The notes: a model not told the origin generated them from the sequence alone. Positions 9,084 to 18,574 are shown, counted from the first letter of the stretch. The stretch is DNA of 64,000 bases from Shewanella canadensis (GCF_003966225.1 NZ_RXNU01000012.1:1-64000); one strand, 5' to 3'. Translations and numbers: made by a program.

Positions 9084-10343
9084 ATGGATATTTTAATGAG
9101 TTTGGTAGGGGTGGTCACCCTACTTGCGATAGCGTTCGCGTTATCGAATAATAGAAAAGCAATTAACAAGCGTACCGTTTTTGGTGCATTAGCAATTCAG
9201 GCCGCTTTCGGTGGTTTCGTTTTGTATGTCCCAGTCGGTAAAGATATTCTAAAGGGTATTTCAGATGGCGTGTCTAGCGTTATTGGTTATGCTCAAAACG
9301 GTATCGGTTTCTTGTTCGGTGATTTGGCTAACTTTAAAGTTGGTTTCATTTTCGCCATCAACGTTTTACCAGTCATTGTTTTCTTCTCTTCTCTTATTGC
9401 TGTTCTTTATTATCTTGGCGTTATGCAGTGGATTATCCGTATTATCGGTGGTGCACTACAGAAAGCTCTTGGTACAAGCCGTACAGAGTCTATGTCAGCA
9501 ACGGCAAACATCTTCGTTGGTCAAACTGAAGCGCCACTAGTTGTACGTCCGTTTATCGCGACTATGACTAACTCTGAGCTATTTGCCATCATGGTAGGTG
9601 GTTTAGCGTCTATTGCTGGTTCAGTAATGGCCGGTTATGCGCAGATGGGTGTACCAATCGAATATCTAGTTGCCGCTTCATTCATGGCAGCACCAGGTGG
9701 TCTATTAATGGCTAAACTGATGCACCCTGAAACTGAAGAAGCCAAGAACGATATGGAAGATCTTCCAGAAGACCCTGATAAGCCAGCTAACGTTATCGAC
9801 GCTGCTGCTGCAGGTGCTTCATCTGGTATGCATCTAGCCCTTAACGTTGGTGCAATGCTTCTAGCGTTCGTTGGTTTGATTGCTATGATGAATGGCATCA
9901 TCGGTGGTGTTGGCGGATGGTTCGGTATGGAAGGTCTAACTCTTGAATTAATTCTTGGTTATATCTTTATGCCTCTTGCATTCCTTATCGGTGTACCTTG
10001 GAGCGAAGCACTCGTTGCAGGTTCTTTCATTGGTCAGAAGATTGTGGTTAACGAATTCGTTGCCTACCTGAACTTCGCTCCATACATGAAAGACATCGCT
10101 GATGGCGGTATGGTTGTTGCTGAAACAGGTCTAGCTATGACAGATAGAACAAAAGCGATTATCTCTTTTGCTCTTTGTGGCTTCGCTAACTTGTCTTCAA
10201 TCGCGATTCTTCTCGGTGGTCTAGGTGCTATGGCACCAACTCGTCGCCACGACTTAGCTAAGCTAGGTATGCGTGCAGTAGCTGCAGGTTCACTTGCTAA
10301 CTTGATGAGTGCGACACTAGCGGGTCTCTTCCTGGCTCTATAA
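9084..10343 (+). CDS. nupC: NupC-type concentrative nucleoside transporter
   Basis: An inner-membrane nucleoside:cation symporter of the CNT family, 419 aa with about ten hydrophobic segments. Family hallmarks include GVMQWIIRIIGGALQKALGT, SATANIFVGQTEAPL, VGGLASIAGSVMAGY and the C-terminal CGFANLSSIAILLGG, whose residues form the nucleoside site. It would import nucleosides for the adjacent deo pathway and works together with the outer-membrane channel gene that follows 380 bp downstream. The 177-bp upstream gap contains no operator I can define with confidence. Confidence 0.95.
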   Translation: MDILMSLVGVVTLLAIAFALSNNRKAINKRTVFGALAIQAAFGGFVLYVPVGKDILKGISDGVSSVIGYAQNGIGFLFGDLANFKVGFIFAINVLPVIVFFSSLIAVLYYLGVMQWIIRIIGGALQKALGTSRTESMSATANIFVGQTEAPLVVRPFIATMTNSELFAIMVGGLASIAGSVMAGYAQMGVPIEYLVAASFMAAPGGLLMAKLMHPETEEAKNDMEDLPEDPDKPANVIDAAAAGASSGMHLALNVGAMLLAFVGLIAMMNGIIGGVGGWFGMEGLTLELILGYIFMPLAFLIGVPWSEALVAGSFIGQKIVVNEFVAYLNFAPYMKDIADGGMVVAETGLAMTDRTKAIISFALCGFANLSSIAILLGGLGAMAPTRRHDLAKLGMRAVAAGSLANLMSATLAGLFLAL

Positions 10344-10392
10344 CACAAATGTTATAAACGTTAGGTAATCCAGGGGGGTGCCCCTGAACTAT

Positions 10393-10416
10393 GACTCTGC
10401 TCAACAGAGCAGAGTC
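10393..10416. other. Perfect 10-bp hairpin after nupC
   Basis: GACTCTGCTC, loop AACA, GAGCAGAGTC, 50 nt after the nupC stop. No T run follows on either side, so it is not a classical terminator. It may stabilise the nupC mRNA end or act with rho. Confidence 0.6.
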
Positions 10417-10492
10417 TAAGTTAACACAGCCATTTTTCAGATTTAAATTTGTAAAACATATAGCTAATCTTTAACAGATTAATGATTAGCTG

Positions 10493-10508
10493 TGTGAGGA
10501 CAAACACA
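10493..10508. promoter_or_regulatory. Candidate CRP site upstream of the Tsx/OmpK gene
   Basis: TGTGA-GGACAA-ACACA matches the CRP consensus TGTGA-N6-TCACA at 9 of 10 positions. It lies about 230 nt before the channel start. Nucleoside uptake genes are CRP-activated in E. coli, so the placement makes sense, but the distance to the start is long. Confidence 0.5.
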
Positions 10509-10724
10509 ATTTCAATTTTAGTTTATGTTTAAAATTCGATACGAAATTGTGTGATAGAAATTTTGTGATAATTGTTATTTGATTCGATGTTAAAACTTAG
10601 TGTTCTCAATTTTACATCAATACAGTTGTGCTTTGGCACAAAGTAAGTAAAATGCGGCACGATAAAAAGAAACGCTGACTCTTTCTCAAAAGAGCGGCAC
10701 ACCATAAAATAAATGGGGTTGATG

Positions 10725-11558
10725 ATGAAAAACGTTAAAACTTTAGCACTAGCAGCAGCAGCTGTAGCAGTCATGTCTGCACCAACGTTCGCTGCTGACC
10801 GTGGTGACGATATCCGCGCTGGCGATTACAGCTGGATGCAGTTCAACGCAATGTACGCGTTTGACGAGCTTCCTTCTTCTGGTGAGAGCGGACACGATTA
10901 CCTAGAAATGGAATTTGGCGGCCGCGCTGGTGTTGTTGACCTATACGGTTATGTCGATGTATTCAACTTAGCAAGTGGTGATTCAGGCGATAAGGCTGAA
11001 GGTACAGCTAACAAGATGTTCATGAAGTTTGCTCCACGCTTCTCTATCGATGCAATCACTGGTTGGGACCTTTCAGCTGGTCCAATCCAGGAAGTTTACA
11101 TCTCTACTCTATTCAACTGGGGTGGCGGTGTGATCGGTGAAGATGTAAACAATGTTTCCGTAGGTATCGGTGCTGATGTTATGGTTCCATGGTTAGGTAA
11201 AACTGGCATGAACCTTTACGGTTACTACGACATTAATGCTAAAGATTGGAACGGTTACCAATTCTCTATGAACTGGTTCAAGCCTTTCTACTTCCTAGAG
11301 AACGGCAGCTTCGTTTCTTTCCAGGGTTATGTTGATTACCAGTTCGGTGCTGATGAAGTTATAGCTGATAGTGGCACCACAACATTTACTTCTAGCGGTG
11401 GCGCTGCATACTTCGGTGTTCACTGGCATTCAGACAACTACGCACTGGGTTATGGTCTGAAGGGATACAATGACGTCTACCTTCTTAAAGATGGCGGTAC
11501 ATTTGGTCTAGAAACTACTGGTTTCGCACATTACCTGACTGCTACTTACAAGTTCTAA
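10725..11558 (+). CDS. Tsx/OmpK-family outer-membrane nucleoside channel
   Basis: An outer-membrane beta-barrel of the nucleoside-specific Tsx/OmpK family, about 277 aa. A signal peptide ends at PTFA-ADRGDD. The mature part shows family features (DYSWMQFNAMYAFDELP, then alternating aromatic strands) and ends in TATYKF with the terminal Phe needed for barrel assembly. The frame has ATGs at 10713, 10722 and 10725. I prefer 10725, which has GGGG 6 nt upstream. It sits between nupC and deoC, so it should be the outer-membrane entry for nucleosides. It carries its own strong terminator. Confidence 0.88.
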   Translation: MKNVKTLALAAAAVAVMSAPTFAADRGDDIRAGDYSWMQFNAMYAFDELPSSGESGHDYLEMEFGGRAGVVDLYGYVDVFNLASGDSGDKAEGTANKMFMKFAPRFSIDAITGWDLSAGPIQEVYISTLFNWGGGVIGEDVNNVSVGIGADVMVPWLGKTGMNLYGYYDINAKDWNGYQFSMNWFKPFYFLENGSFVSFQGYVDYQFGADEVIADSGTTTFTSSGGAAYFGVHWHSDNYALGYGLKGYNDVYLLKDGGTFGLETTGFAHYLTATYKF

Positions 11559-11588
11559 GAGTTACTTTTAGAAGTTAGTAAGCATCTG

Positions 11589-11627
11589 TTAGAGCCGTGC
11601 AATGCACGGCTCTAAATTTAATTTTTA
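11589..11627 (+). terminator. Rho-independent terminator of the channel gene
   Basis: A 12-bp perfect stem TTAGAGCCGTGC, loop AAT, GCACGGCTCTAA, then a T-rich tail. Confidence 0.9.
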
Positions 11628-12010
11628 CTTAAGCATGAGCTATATTTACATAGTCTGTTTAATTAAAAGTTAATCTGTAAAATATAAAGCTAAAAGATAA
11701 AGTTTTACGCGCTAAAATGGATTTTTCGCGGAAAGGCAGAAACCATGCATTTCAGTTTCCCCTTCCCGGTCTTCAAGGATTCAAGTCGTGACCTAGTGTC
11801 AGGATTGCAGTTATCGAACTTTGAACTATGAACATTCAAATTCAATAACTACACTGAATACCTGAATAAACAGATATCACCAATGGTGATATCTAAGGCG
11901 ACGCCCGAAGGCCCGGCCATAAAAATAATCAAAAAATGCCACTTCCAGGCGCTGCCTTACGTAGATTTCTATTTCATCTTATTATTTGAATTACGTTTCG
12001 GAGAGCTATT
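11628..12010. other. Long untranslated region before deoC
   Basis: 383 bp with no gene of its own. It contains the 10-bp palindrome at 11872-11894 described separately and short low-complexity stretches. The sequence directly before the deoC start (GGAGAG, 12000-12005) is a good ribosome site. A promoter and operator for the deo genes should lie here, but I cannot name the regulator. Confidence 0.5.
11872..11894. promoter_or_regulatory. Palindrome AGATATCACC/GGTGATATCT upstream of deoC
   Basis: A perfect 10-bp inverted repeat with a 3-nt centre, 117 nt before the deoC start. It could be an operator (two-fold symmetric) or an RNA hairpin in the leader. No T run follows, so termination is unlikely. 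Confidence 0.5.
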
Positions 12011-12784
12011 ATGAGCGATTTAAAAAAAGCAGCACAAAAAGCCATTGAATTGATGGATCTGACCACCTTGAACGATGATGATACCGATCAGAAGGTGATT
12101 GAACTTTGTCATAAGGCTAAGACGCCTGCCGGCAACACTGCTGCAATCTGTATCTATCCTCGCTTCATTCCAATCGCACGCAAGACACTGAACGAGATGG
12201 GCTGCGAAAGCATCCGCATCGCGACTGTGACTAACTTCCCTCACGGTAACGATGATATCGCTATCGCGGTACTAGAGACTCGTGCTGCCGTTGCTTACGG
12301 TGCAGATGAAGTCGATGTGGTTTTCCCATACCGTGCACTGATGGCTGGTAACGAGACTGTTGGTTTCGAGCTGGTTAAAGCCTGTAAAGAAGCGTGTGGC
12401 GAAGGTGTACTGCTTAAGGTGATCATCGAGTCTGGCGTACTGCAAGACCCTGCACTTATTCGTAAGGCTTCTGAGTTATGTATCGATGCAGGTGCTGACT
12501 TCATTAAGACTTCTACCGGTAAAGTTCCGGTTAATGCAACCATCGAAGCTGCTGAAATCATGATGACAGTGATCAGCGAAAAGAACACCAAAGTCGGCTT
12601 CAAGCCTGCTGGCGGCGTTCGTGATGCCGCTGCTGCCGGTGAGTTCTTAGGACTTGCTGCACGTCTCTTAGGTGATGAGTGGGCGACGCCACGTACCTTC
12701 CGTTTTGGCGCGTCTAGCTTGCTAATAAACCTTCTGCATACCTTGGAACTAGGTGATGCTGCTAAGGGCCCTCAAGGTTACTAA
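12011..12784 (+). CDS. deoC: Deoxyribose-phosphate aldolase
   Basis: Cleaves 2-deoxyribose-5-phosphate to acetaldehyde and glyceraldehyde-3-phosphate, the last step of deoxynucleoside catabolism. It is 257 aa, the length of the long gammaproteobacterial DeoC. The Schiff-base Lys lies in FIKTSTGKVP (about 165-175) and the second active-site Lys in VGFKPAGGVRD (about 200). First gene of deoCABD, but a hairpin with a T run separates it from deoA. Confidence 0.96.
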   Translation: MSDLKKAAQKAIELMDLTTLNDDDTDQKVIELCHKAKTPAGNTAAICIYPRFIPIARKTLNEMGCESIRIATVTNFPHGNDDIAIAVLETRAAVAYGADEVDVVFPYRALMAGNETVGFELVKACKEACGEGVLLKVIIESGVLQDPALIRKASELCIDAGADFIKTSTGKVPVNATIEAAEIMMTVISEKNTKVGFKPAGGVRDAAAAGEFLGLAARLLGDEWATPRTFRFGASSLLINLLHTLELGDAAKGPQGY

Positions 12785-12792
12785 ATAGTGTT

Positions 12793-12830
12793 GCCCTATT
12801 TTACTATTGGAAAATAGGGCCATCTTTTTT
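12793..12830 (+). terminator. Terminator or attenuator between deoC and deoA
   Basis: GCCCTATTTT pairs with AAAATAGGGC around an 8-nt loop, and CATCTTTTTT follows. This suggests that part of the transcription ends after deoC. Confidence 0.75.
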
Positions 12831-12968
12831 AGTTAAGTGTGATCTAAATCTATTTGGAAACACCAAAACTTGGTTAATATGTTTTGTAATTAAATTACGT
12901 TTTTTGGTGTTTCATTAAAGAGATTGTAACTATTTACTGAAAACTAGTTACACTCTGGAGGCAGTACC

Positions 12969-14300
12969 ATGTTTCTAGCTCAAGAGATTATTCGTAAGAA
13001 GCGCAATGCTGAGGCGTTGTCAAAAGAAGAGATTCAATTTTTCGTTAAAGGTATTACCGATAACACGGTTTCAGAAGGTCAGATAGCAGCGCTGGGTATG
13101 GCGGTCTATTTTAATGACATGAACATGGATGAGCGTATTGCGTTAACGACATCTATGCGTGACTCGGGTACCGTTCTAAACTGGAAATCACTGGACCTTG
13201 ATGGTCCTATCATCGATAAGCACAGCACTGGTGGTGTTGGTGATGTTATCAGCTTGATGCTTGGCCCTATGGCTGCAGCATGTGGCGGATATGTTCCGAT
13301 GATCTCAGGCCGTGGCCTTGGTCATACCGGTGGAACGTTAGATAAGTTTGATGCAATTCCCGGTTACCAAACCGAGCCAGATAGTGCATTGTTCAGAAAG
13401 GTAGTTAAAGAAGCCGGTGTCGCCATTATTGGTCAGACGGGTGACTTGGTTCCTGCCGATAAGCGCTTCTACTCGATTCGTGACAATACCGCGACCGTTG
13501 AGTCAATCTCACTCATTACTGCTTCAATTCTCTCAAAGAAACTGGCTGCTGGCCTCGATGCTCTTGCTATGGACGTTAAAGTCGGTAGTGGCGCGTTTAT
13601 GCCTACCTATGAGGCATCAGAAGAGTTAGCACGTAGTATCACCGCCGTTGCAAACGGTGCGGGTACTAAGACTACCGCTCTGCTTACCGATATGAACCAG
13701 GTTCTGGCTTCATGTGCGGGTAATGCTGTTGAAGTTAAAGAAGCGGTCGATTTCTTAACGGGTGCATACCGTAACCCTCGTCTCTATGAAGTGACCATGG
13801 GTTTATGTGCAGAGATGCTGCAGTTAGGTGGTATCGCTTCGAGCGAAGCTGAAGCGAGAGAGAAGCTAAATCGCGTTCTCGATAACGGTAAAGCGGCTGA
13901 GATATTTGGTCGTATGATCTCTGGTCTTGGCGGACCTGCAGATTTCATCGAGAACACGGGTCTGTATTTGCCAGAATCTAAGATTATCCGTCCAGTCTAT
14001 GCTGATCAAACAGGTTTCGCTTCGTCGATGGATACTCGTGAGCTCGGTCTTGCGGTTGTTACCTTAGGTGGTGGCCGTCGTAAGCCAGGTGACGCACTCG
14101 ATTACAGTGTTGGTCTGACTAAAGTTTGTGCTCTAGGTGATGAAATTTCTGCTGATAAGCCAATCGCCTTCATTCATGCGCAAACAGAGAATGCGTTTGC
14201 TGAAGCTGAAGCTGCGGTTAAGAAAGCCATACACGTAGGCGAGACGAAACCAGAAAAGACTCCTGAAATATATCGCTATATTCGTGAGTCAGATCTGTAA
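12969..14300 (+). CDS. deoA: Thymidine phosphorylase
   Basis: Phosphorolysis of thymidine (and deoxyuridine) to base and deoxyribose-1-phosphate. It is 443 aa against 440 in E. coli. The family signature SGRGLGHTGGTLDKFDAIPG lies at about 115, and the phosphate-binding KHSTGGVGD at about 83. GGAGG (12957-12961) sits 7 nt before ATG. A 13-nt gap separates it from deoB, so the two are an operon. The region before it has TGTGATCTAAATCT, only a weak CRP-like match. Confidence 0.97.
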   Translation: MFLAQEIIRKKRNAEALSKEEIQFFVKGITDNTVSEGQIAALGMAVYFNDMNMDERIALTTSMRDSGTVLNWKSLDLDGPIIDKHSTGGVGDVISLMLGPMAAACGGYVPMISGRGLGHTGGTLDKFDAIPGYQTEPDSALFRKVVKEAGVAIIGQTGDLVPADKRFYSIRDNTATVESISLITASILSKKLAAGLDALAMDVKVGSGAFMPTYEASEELARSITAVANGAGTKTTALLTDMNQVLASCAGNAVEVKEAVDFLTGAYRNPRLYEVTMGLCAEMLQLGGIASSEAEAREKLNRVLDNGKAAEIFGRMISGLGGPADFIENTGLYLPESKIIRPVYADQTGFASSMDTRELGLAVVTLGGGRRKPGDALDYSVGLTKVCALGDEISADKPIAFIHAQTENAFAEAEAAVKKAIHVGETKPEKTPEIYRYIRESDL

Positions 14301-14313
14301 CGGAGCATTAAGT

Positions 14314-15531
14314 ATGAAACGTACATATATTATGATGTTGGACTCATTTGGTATCGGAGCTGCGGCAGATGCTGAAGCGTTCGGTGATACCGGGTCTGAT
14401 ACCTTTGGTCATATCGCACAAGCGTGCGCCGAAGGAAAAGCAAACGAAGGTCGTGAAGGCCCGTTAAAACTACCTAATCTCGCACGTCTGGGCCTTGCCT
14501 TGGCATCGAAAGAGAGCACGGGCCAACTTCCAGCTGGTTTCAGTGACGATGTTGAGATCATTGGTGCCTATGGCCATGCCGATGAACTCAGTACCGGTAA
14601 AGATACGCCGAGTGGACACTGGGAGTTAGCGGGTGTACCTGTTCTGTATGAATGGGGATACTTTAGCGACCATACCAACTCTTTCCCGAAAGAGCTGACG
14701 GATAAAATTTTAGCGAGAGCCGGCTTGTCAGATTACTTAGGTAACTGCCATGCATCGGGTACTGCGATTCTGGAAGAACTCGGTAACGAGCACATGACCA
14801 GTGGCTTGCCAATTTTCTACACTTCGGCAGACTCTGTATTCCAGGTGGCATGTCACGAAGAGACTTTCGGACTAGAGAACCTCTATACTTTGTGTCAGAT
14901 CGTTCGTGAAGAGCTTGAGCCATATAATATTGGACGTGTTATTGCCCGTCCTTTCGTTGGCACAGGCCCTAGCGACTTTGCCCGCACGGGTAACAGACGT
15001 GACTACGCGGTTGAGCCGCCAGCGAAGACGGTACTCGATAAACTCAAAGATTCCGGTGGTGAAGTGGTGAGTGTCGGTAAGATTGCCGATATCTATGCAC
15101 ATTGCGGTATTACTAAGAAAGTGAAAGGCACAGGCCTAGAAGCCTTGTTTGATGCGACACTCGAAGAGATCAAACTTGCTGGTGATAACACGATAGTGTT
15201 TACTAACTTCGTTGATTTCGATTCTCACTTTGGTCATAGACGTGATGTTGCCGGTTATGCGAGAAGCCTTGAGTATTTCGATTCTCGCCTGCCTGAACTG
15301 ATGGCGCTGATGGGCGAAGACGATCTCTTACTGCTAACAGCTGACCATGGTTGTGATCCGACTTGGCCTGGTACTGACCATACTCGTGAACGTGTGCCTG
15401 TATTGGCATACGGAGCAGGACTAGAAGCTGGCTCATTAGGCCGCCGTAAGAGTTTTGCCGACATGGGTCAATCCATAGCAAGTTACTTTAAACTTGAGCC
15501 TATGGAATATGGCGAGTCGTTTATTAAGTAA
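14314..15531 (+). CDS. deoB: Phosphopentomutase
   Basis: Interconverts (deoxy)ribose-1-phosphate and -5-phosphate, linking DeoA/DeoD to DeoC. It is 405 aa, an alkaline-phosphatase-fold metalloenzyme. Metal-binding motifs are MMLDSFGIGA at the start, DTPSGHWE, DFDSHFGHRRD and TADHGCDPTWPGTDHTRE near the end. I start at ATG 14314, with GGAG 8 nt upstream. An earlier in-frame ATG (14284) would overlap deoA and add ten non-family residues. Confidence 0.97.
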   Translation: MKRTYIMMLDSFGIGAAADAEAFGDTGSDTFGHIAQACAEGKANEGREGPLKLPNLARLGLALASKESTGQLPAGFSDDVEIIGAYGHADELSTGKDTPSGHWELAGVPVLYEWGYFSDHTNSFPKELTDKILARAGLSDYLGNCHASGTAILEELGNEHMTSGLPIFYTSADSVFQVACHEETFGLENLYTLCQIVREELEPYNIGRVIARPFVGTGPSDFARTGNRRDYAVEPPAKTVLDKLKDSGGEVVSVGKIADIYAHCGITKKVKGTGLEALFDATLEEIKLAGDNTIVFTNFVDFDSHFGHRRDVAGYARSLEYFDSRLPELMALMGEDDLLLLTADHGCDPTWPGTDHTRERVPVLAYGAGLEAGSLGRRKSFADMGQSIASYFKLEPMEYGESFIK

Positions 15532-15539
15532 ATATTAAT

Positions 15540-15564
15540 AGCGATAAGATACAATCTTATCGCT
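15540..15564 (+). terminator. Hairpin between deoB and deoD
   Basis: An 11-bp perfect stem AGCGATAAGAT, loop ACA, ATCTTATCGCT, then GGTTTT, starting 9 nt after the deoB stop. It is a weak terminator or attenuator that would separate deoD from deoAB. Confidence 0.65.
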
Positions 15565-15679
15565 GGTTTTAGTTTGCAAGTAAAAATTTTGGCGGTTAGA
15601 TGATGGCCGCCACATACAAAGGCTTAGGTCTGCTTACTTTTAGTAACGCTTAAGTTTCATTATATAAGGGGTTATATAG

Positions 15680-16390
15680 ATGGCTACACCGCATATCAAC
15701 GCACCAGAAGGCGCATTCGCTGATACAGTTCTATTTCCAGGCGATCCACTACGTGCTAAGTACATTGCTGAGACTTTCCTGGAGAACGTTGAGCTAGTTA
15801 CTGATGTACGTAACATGTTCGGCTATACCGGTACTTATAAAGGGACTCGTATCTCTGTTATGGGTTCAGGCATGGGTATTCCTTCATGCTCTATCTACGC
15901 GACTGAGTTGATTAAAGACTACGGTGTTAAGAACCTGATCCGTGTCGGTACTTGTGGTGCGGTTAGCACTGACGTTAAAGTTCGTGACGTTCTAATCGGA
16001 ATGGGTGCTTGTACCGATTCTCAAGTGAACCGTCTACGTTTTAAAGGTCAAGACTTTGCTGCTATCGCTGATTACGGCCTACTTAGCGCCGTTGTTAAAG
16101 CTGCTGAAGCTAAAGGTACTAAATTCCGTGTTGGTAACATGTTCTCTGCCGATCTTTTCTACACTCCAGATCCAGAAATGTTCGACGTTATGGAAAAGAT
16201 GGACATCTTAGGTGTCGAAATGGAAGCTGCCGGTCTTTACGGTGTTGCAGCTGAGTTCGGTGCTAAAGCATTGTGTGTTTGTACTGTATCTGATCATATC
16301 CGTACCGGTGAAAAGACCTCTTCTGATGAGCGTCAAACTACCTTCAACGAAATGATCGAAATGACACTGGAAGCTGCAATTACACTTTAA
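15680..16390 (+). CDS. deoD: Purine nucleoside phosphorylase DeoD type
   Basis: Phosphorolysis of purine (deoxy)nucleosides. It is 236 aa, the hexameric trimer-of-dimers class. Family sequence is visible from MATPHINAPEGAFADTVLFP onward, with RVGTCGAV, the nucleoside-binding VEMEAAGLY and the catalytic Asp region CTVSDHI near 204. It lies 148 bp after deoB. A strong terminator follows. Confidence 0.97.
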   Translation: MATPHINAPEGAFADTVLFPGDPLRAKYIAETFLENVELVTDVRNMFGYTGTYKGTRISVMGSGMGIPSCSIYATELIKDYGVKNLIRVGTCGAVSTDVKVRDVLIGMGACTDSQVNRLRFKGQDFAAIADYGLLSAVVKAAEAKGTKFRVGNMFSADLFYTPDPEMFDVMEKMDILGVEMEAAGLYGVAAEFGAKALCVCTVSDHIRTGEKTSSDERQTTFNEMIEMTLEAAITL

Positions 16391-16449
16391 TGATTAACTC
16401 ACTATTCTTTTAGTGATTTAAATCGGGTGTAACAGCTAAGTGTTAATCT

Positions 16450-16475
16450 AAAAGGGCTCTTGCGAGCCCTTTTTT
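16450..16475 (+). terminator. Rho-independent terminator of deoD
   Basis: AAAAGGGCTC, loop TTGC, GAGCCCTTTT with a T run. Confidence 0.92.
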
Positions 16476-16513
16476 GTTGCTTGTTATTTTGATACTGGTC
16501 GAAAAATACCGAC

Positions 16514-17260
16514 CTATTCTGTTTTTTCAATGTCTTCGCTTGTTTCGGTGTTCTCGCCAATCACCTTATCTTTATCCGCTTGCTTCTTTTGACTCTTAGC
16601 CAGTGCCTTCCTGAGCTTTTCCTGCTCTTTCTTCCTTAACTTTCCAGGCTTCTGTCTCAACTTTGCCCGTGTTTTACGGCGGTCGAAATCTGCTCTCTTG
16701 AAGGAGAGTGAGCGGGATAACAGCATGCCGATTAAGCCTGCGATGATCAACATCATCTGTTGCTGTTCCATATTGATCTGGTGAGCCTCTTTAATCTCGT
16801 TAAAGAATAATCTGGGCTCTAGCCTGACCTCGATAAAACCTAAGTTAATGTCGTCTTGCGTTACCGCCTCAACATAGGGGGGGTAACGTTCCAGCAGTTT
16901 ATTGAGCTCATCAGAGTCAGGCTCAAGTTCCTCATCGGTGACACTCTGTGCAAATGATAGCCTCTGCCCATCCTCACTGAAAATACTGGCCGACATCACT
17001 TTAGGGTCTTCCACTAAGGCGCTGGCGAGCCATTGCAACTGTTCATCATTTTGCAATTGGAGAGCCGGTGCCGCCCCGTAGGCCGTCTGCTGAACGAGTA
17101 ATCTTGCCATCTTTTGCGTTTGGGACTTTAGAAGCTGCTGCCCTTGTAGTAGGCTAGTTTCCCATAACTGAATCAGACCCACAGCGAGTGTCAGCGCTAT
17201 GGCCATCTGCAGTAGTCTGCTAATTCTATGGCTCTTTTTCAGTCCTTTAAGAAAAAACAC
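16514..17260 (-). CDS. ytjB: YtjB/Smp (AhpA-type) membrane protein
   Basis: A 248-aa inner-membrane protein divergent from serB, the same arrangement as ytjB (smp)-serB in enterobacteria. It has an N-terminal membrane segment (about 18-38), an extracytoplasmic domain of about 130 residues, and a second membrane segment (about 165-180). A very basic, charged tail rich in Lys, Arg and Gln (about 185-248) follows and should be cytoplasmic. The role is unknown apart from the family name. The tail is longer than in E. coli (214 aa). Confidence 0.8.
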   Translation of the reverse strand: MFFLKGLKKSHRISRLLQMAIALTLAVGLIQLWETSLLQGQQLLKSQTQKMARLLVQQTAYGAAPALQLQNDEQLQWLASALVEDPKVMSASIFSEDGQRLSFAQSVTDEELEPDSDELNKLLERYPPYVEAVTQDDINLGFIEVRLEPRLFFNEIKEAHQINMEQQQMMLIIAGLIGMLLSRSLSFKRADFDRRKTRAKLRQKPGKLRKKEQEKLRKALAKSQKKQADKDKVIGENTETSEDIEKTE

Positions 17261-17337
17261 TTTATACCTGAATTTATTTGGGTTTACCTAATCATAATTG
17301 ATTATGGCCTTACCCGGTAGTTGGAGATGCGTTACTA

Positions 17338-18342
17338 ATGGAAAGTCTGAGCCACACTTCACTGTTTTCATGGTTAATTAATGAAGAGACAGCCAGTTAT
17401 CAATTTCATAGCCAGACCCAGATCCAAACCCTGTCACGCCATGTCGAGTGCCAGGCTCCGCAAGGAGGAGCCAGGCTCAGACTCATCTATGCAACGCGAG
17501 ATGTTGAGGCTGAGATAGCCAGGGCGATTTCTCAGTCGACCTTACCGTTCAGTTTAGCGGTAATCGACAGGAGCAGCGGGCTTAACTGCATCGAACTGTG
17601 CAGTGATGAGCCACTTACCCAGACACATCTGCAGTTGTTCTCCTCCCTCGAGAAGGTTGAAGCTTTTTCAATGGCTGCAGAGCCGCCGACCCTCAATAGC
17701 CCGGGTTTATTGGTGATGGATATGGACTCGACCGCTATCGAGATCGAATGTATCGATGAGCTGGCAGCCATGGCTGGGGTAGGTGAAGCCGTTGCCGAAG
17801 TTACAGAGCGGGCGATGCTAGGGGAGCTCGACTTTGAGGAGAGTCTGAGGGGCAGGGTATCTCAGCTAACCGGGGCCGATGAATCCATTATTCAAACCTT
17901 GTGCGATAAACTGCCTTTAATGCCCGGGTTAACCGAGATGGTGAGTGAGTTGCAGTCTCATGATTGGCGTGTGGTTGTCGCATCGGGTGGTTTTACCCCT
18001 TTTGTCGGGCACCTTAAGGAGTTATTAAACCTCGATGCCGCCTATGCTAATAAGCTGGATATCGAGGGGGGGAAGCTGGCCGGCACCGTTTCCGGGCAAG
18101 TAGTCGATGCGCAATTTAAAGCCGATACCGTGCAACGATGTGCCAAGCTGTGGGATATCCCTCAAGGACAGAGATTAGCCATAGGTGACGGTGCTAACGA
18201 TATCCCCATGATAGAGGCGGCCGATTATGGTATCGCCTATCATGCTAAGCCTAAACTTAAGCTGTCTGCCGATGTGTCTATCAGTCAGCTGGATTTAAGA
18301 GTGCTGCCGTATCTGTTACTGCTAAACTCAATCTCTTCCTAG
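17338..18342 (+). CDS. serB: Phosphoserine phosphatase
   Basis: Last step of serine synthesis. It is 334 aa with an N-terminal ACT-like region and a C-terminal HAD phosphatase. The catalytic motif DMDSTAIEIECIDELA (nucleophile Asp about 129) is followed by VASGGFTPFVG (motif II) and GDGANDIPMIEAADYGIA (motif III). The first ATG is used, with GGAG 12 nt upstream. serB and radA are neighbours in E. coli; here a hydrolase and a PilZ gene lie between them. Confidence 0.95.
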   Translation: MESLSHTSLFSWLINEETASYQFHSQTQIQTLSRHVECQAPQGGARLRLIYATRDVEAEIARAISQSTLPFSLAVIDRSSGLNCIELCSDEPLTQTHLQLFSSLEKVEAFSMAAEPPTLNSPGLLVMDMDSTAIEIECIDELAAMAGVGEAVAEVTERAMLGELDFEESLRGRVSQLTGADESIIQTLCDKLPLMPGLTEMVSELQSHDWRVVVASGGFTPFVGHLKELLNLDAAYANKLDIEGGKLAGTVSGQVVDAQFKADTVQRCAKLWDIPQGQRLAIGDGANDIPMIEAADYGIAYHAKPKLKLSADVSISQLDLRVLPYLLLLNSISS

Positions 18343-18358
18343 AATAGCAATCCCTATT

Positions 18359-18372
18359 ATATCGATTGGTAT
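18359..18372. repeat. Solo inverted-repeat end (ATATCGATTGGTAT)
   Basis: One copy of the 14-bp palindromic terminus found at the ends of the MITE-like elements, here with no element body beside it, 17 nt after the serB stop. Confidence 0.6.
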
Positions 18373-18574
18373 AAGGTCATATGGCTGCTTGGCGCAGCTT
18401 TATGGTCCACCGTTTAGGCGTTATTTTTTATGTTTAAAACGGCACTTATCTTTCTGAACTTAATCCTGTTATTTCATGTCTCGTGTTTAACCTTTTGTCA
18501 GTTGAGTAATTACTCTTGTTTTTCCTATACTGACTCAGTAAGTTAATCTCTAAATTAGAAAAAGTGATTCACTC

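Noticed and set aside
12836..12850. CRP-like sequence before deoA
   Set aside because: TGTGATCTAAATCTAT matches only one half-site well (about 7 of 10), so I do not call it.
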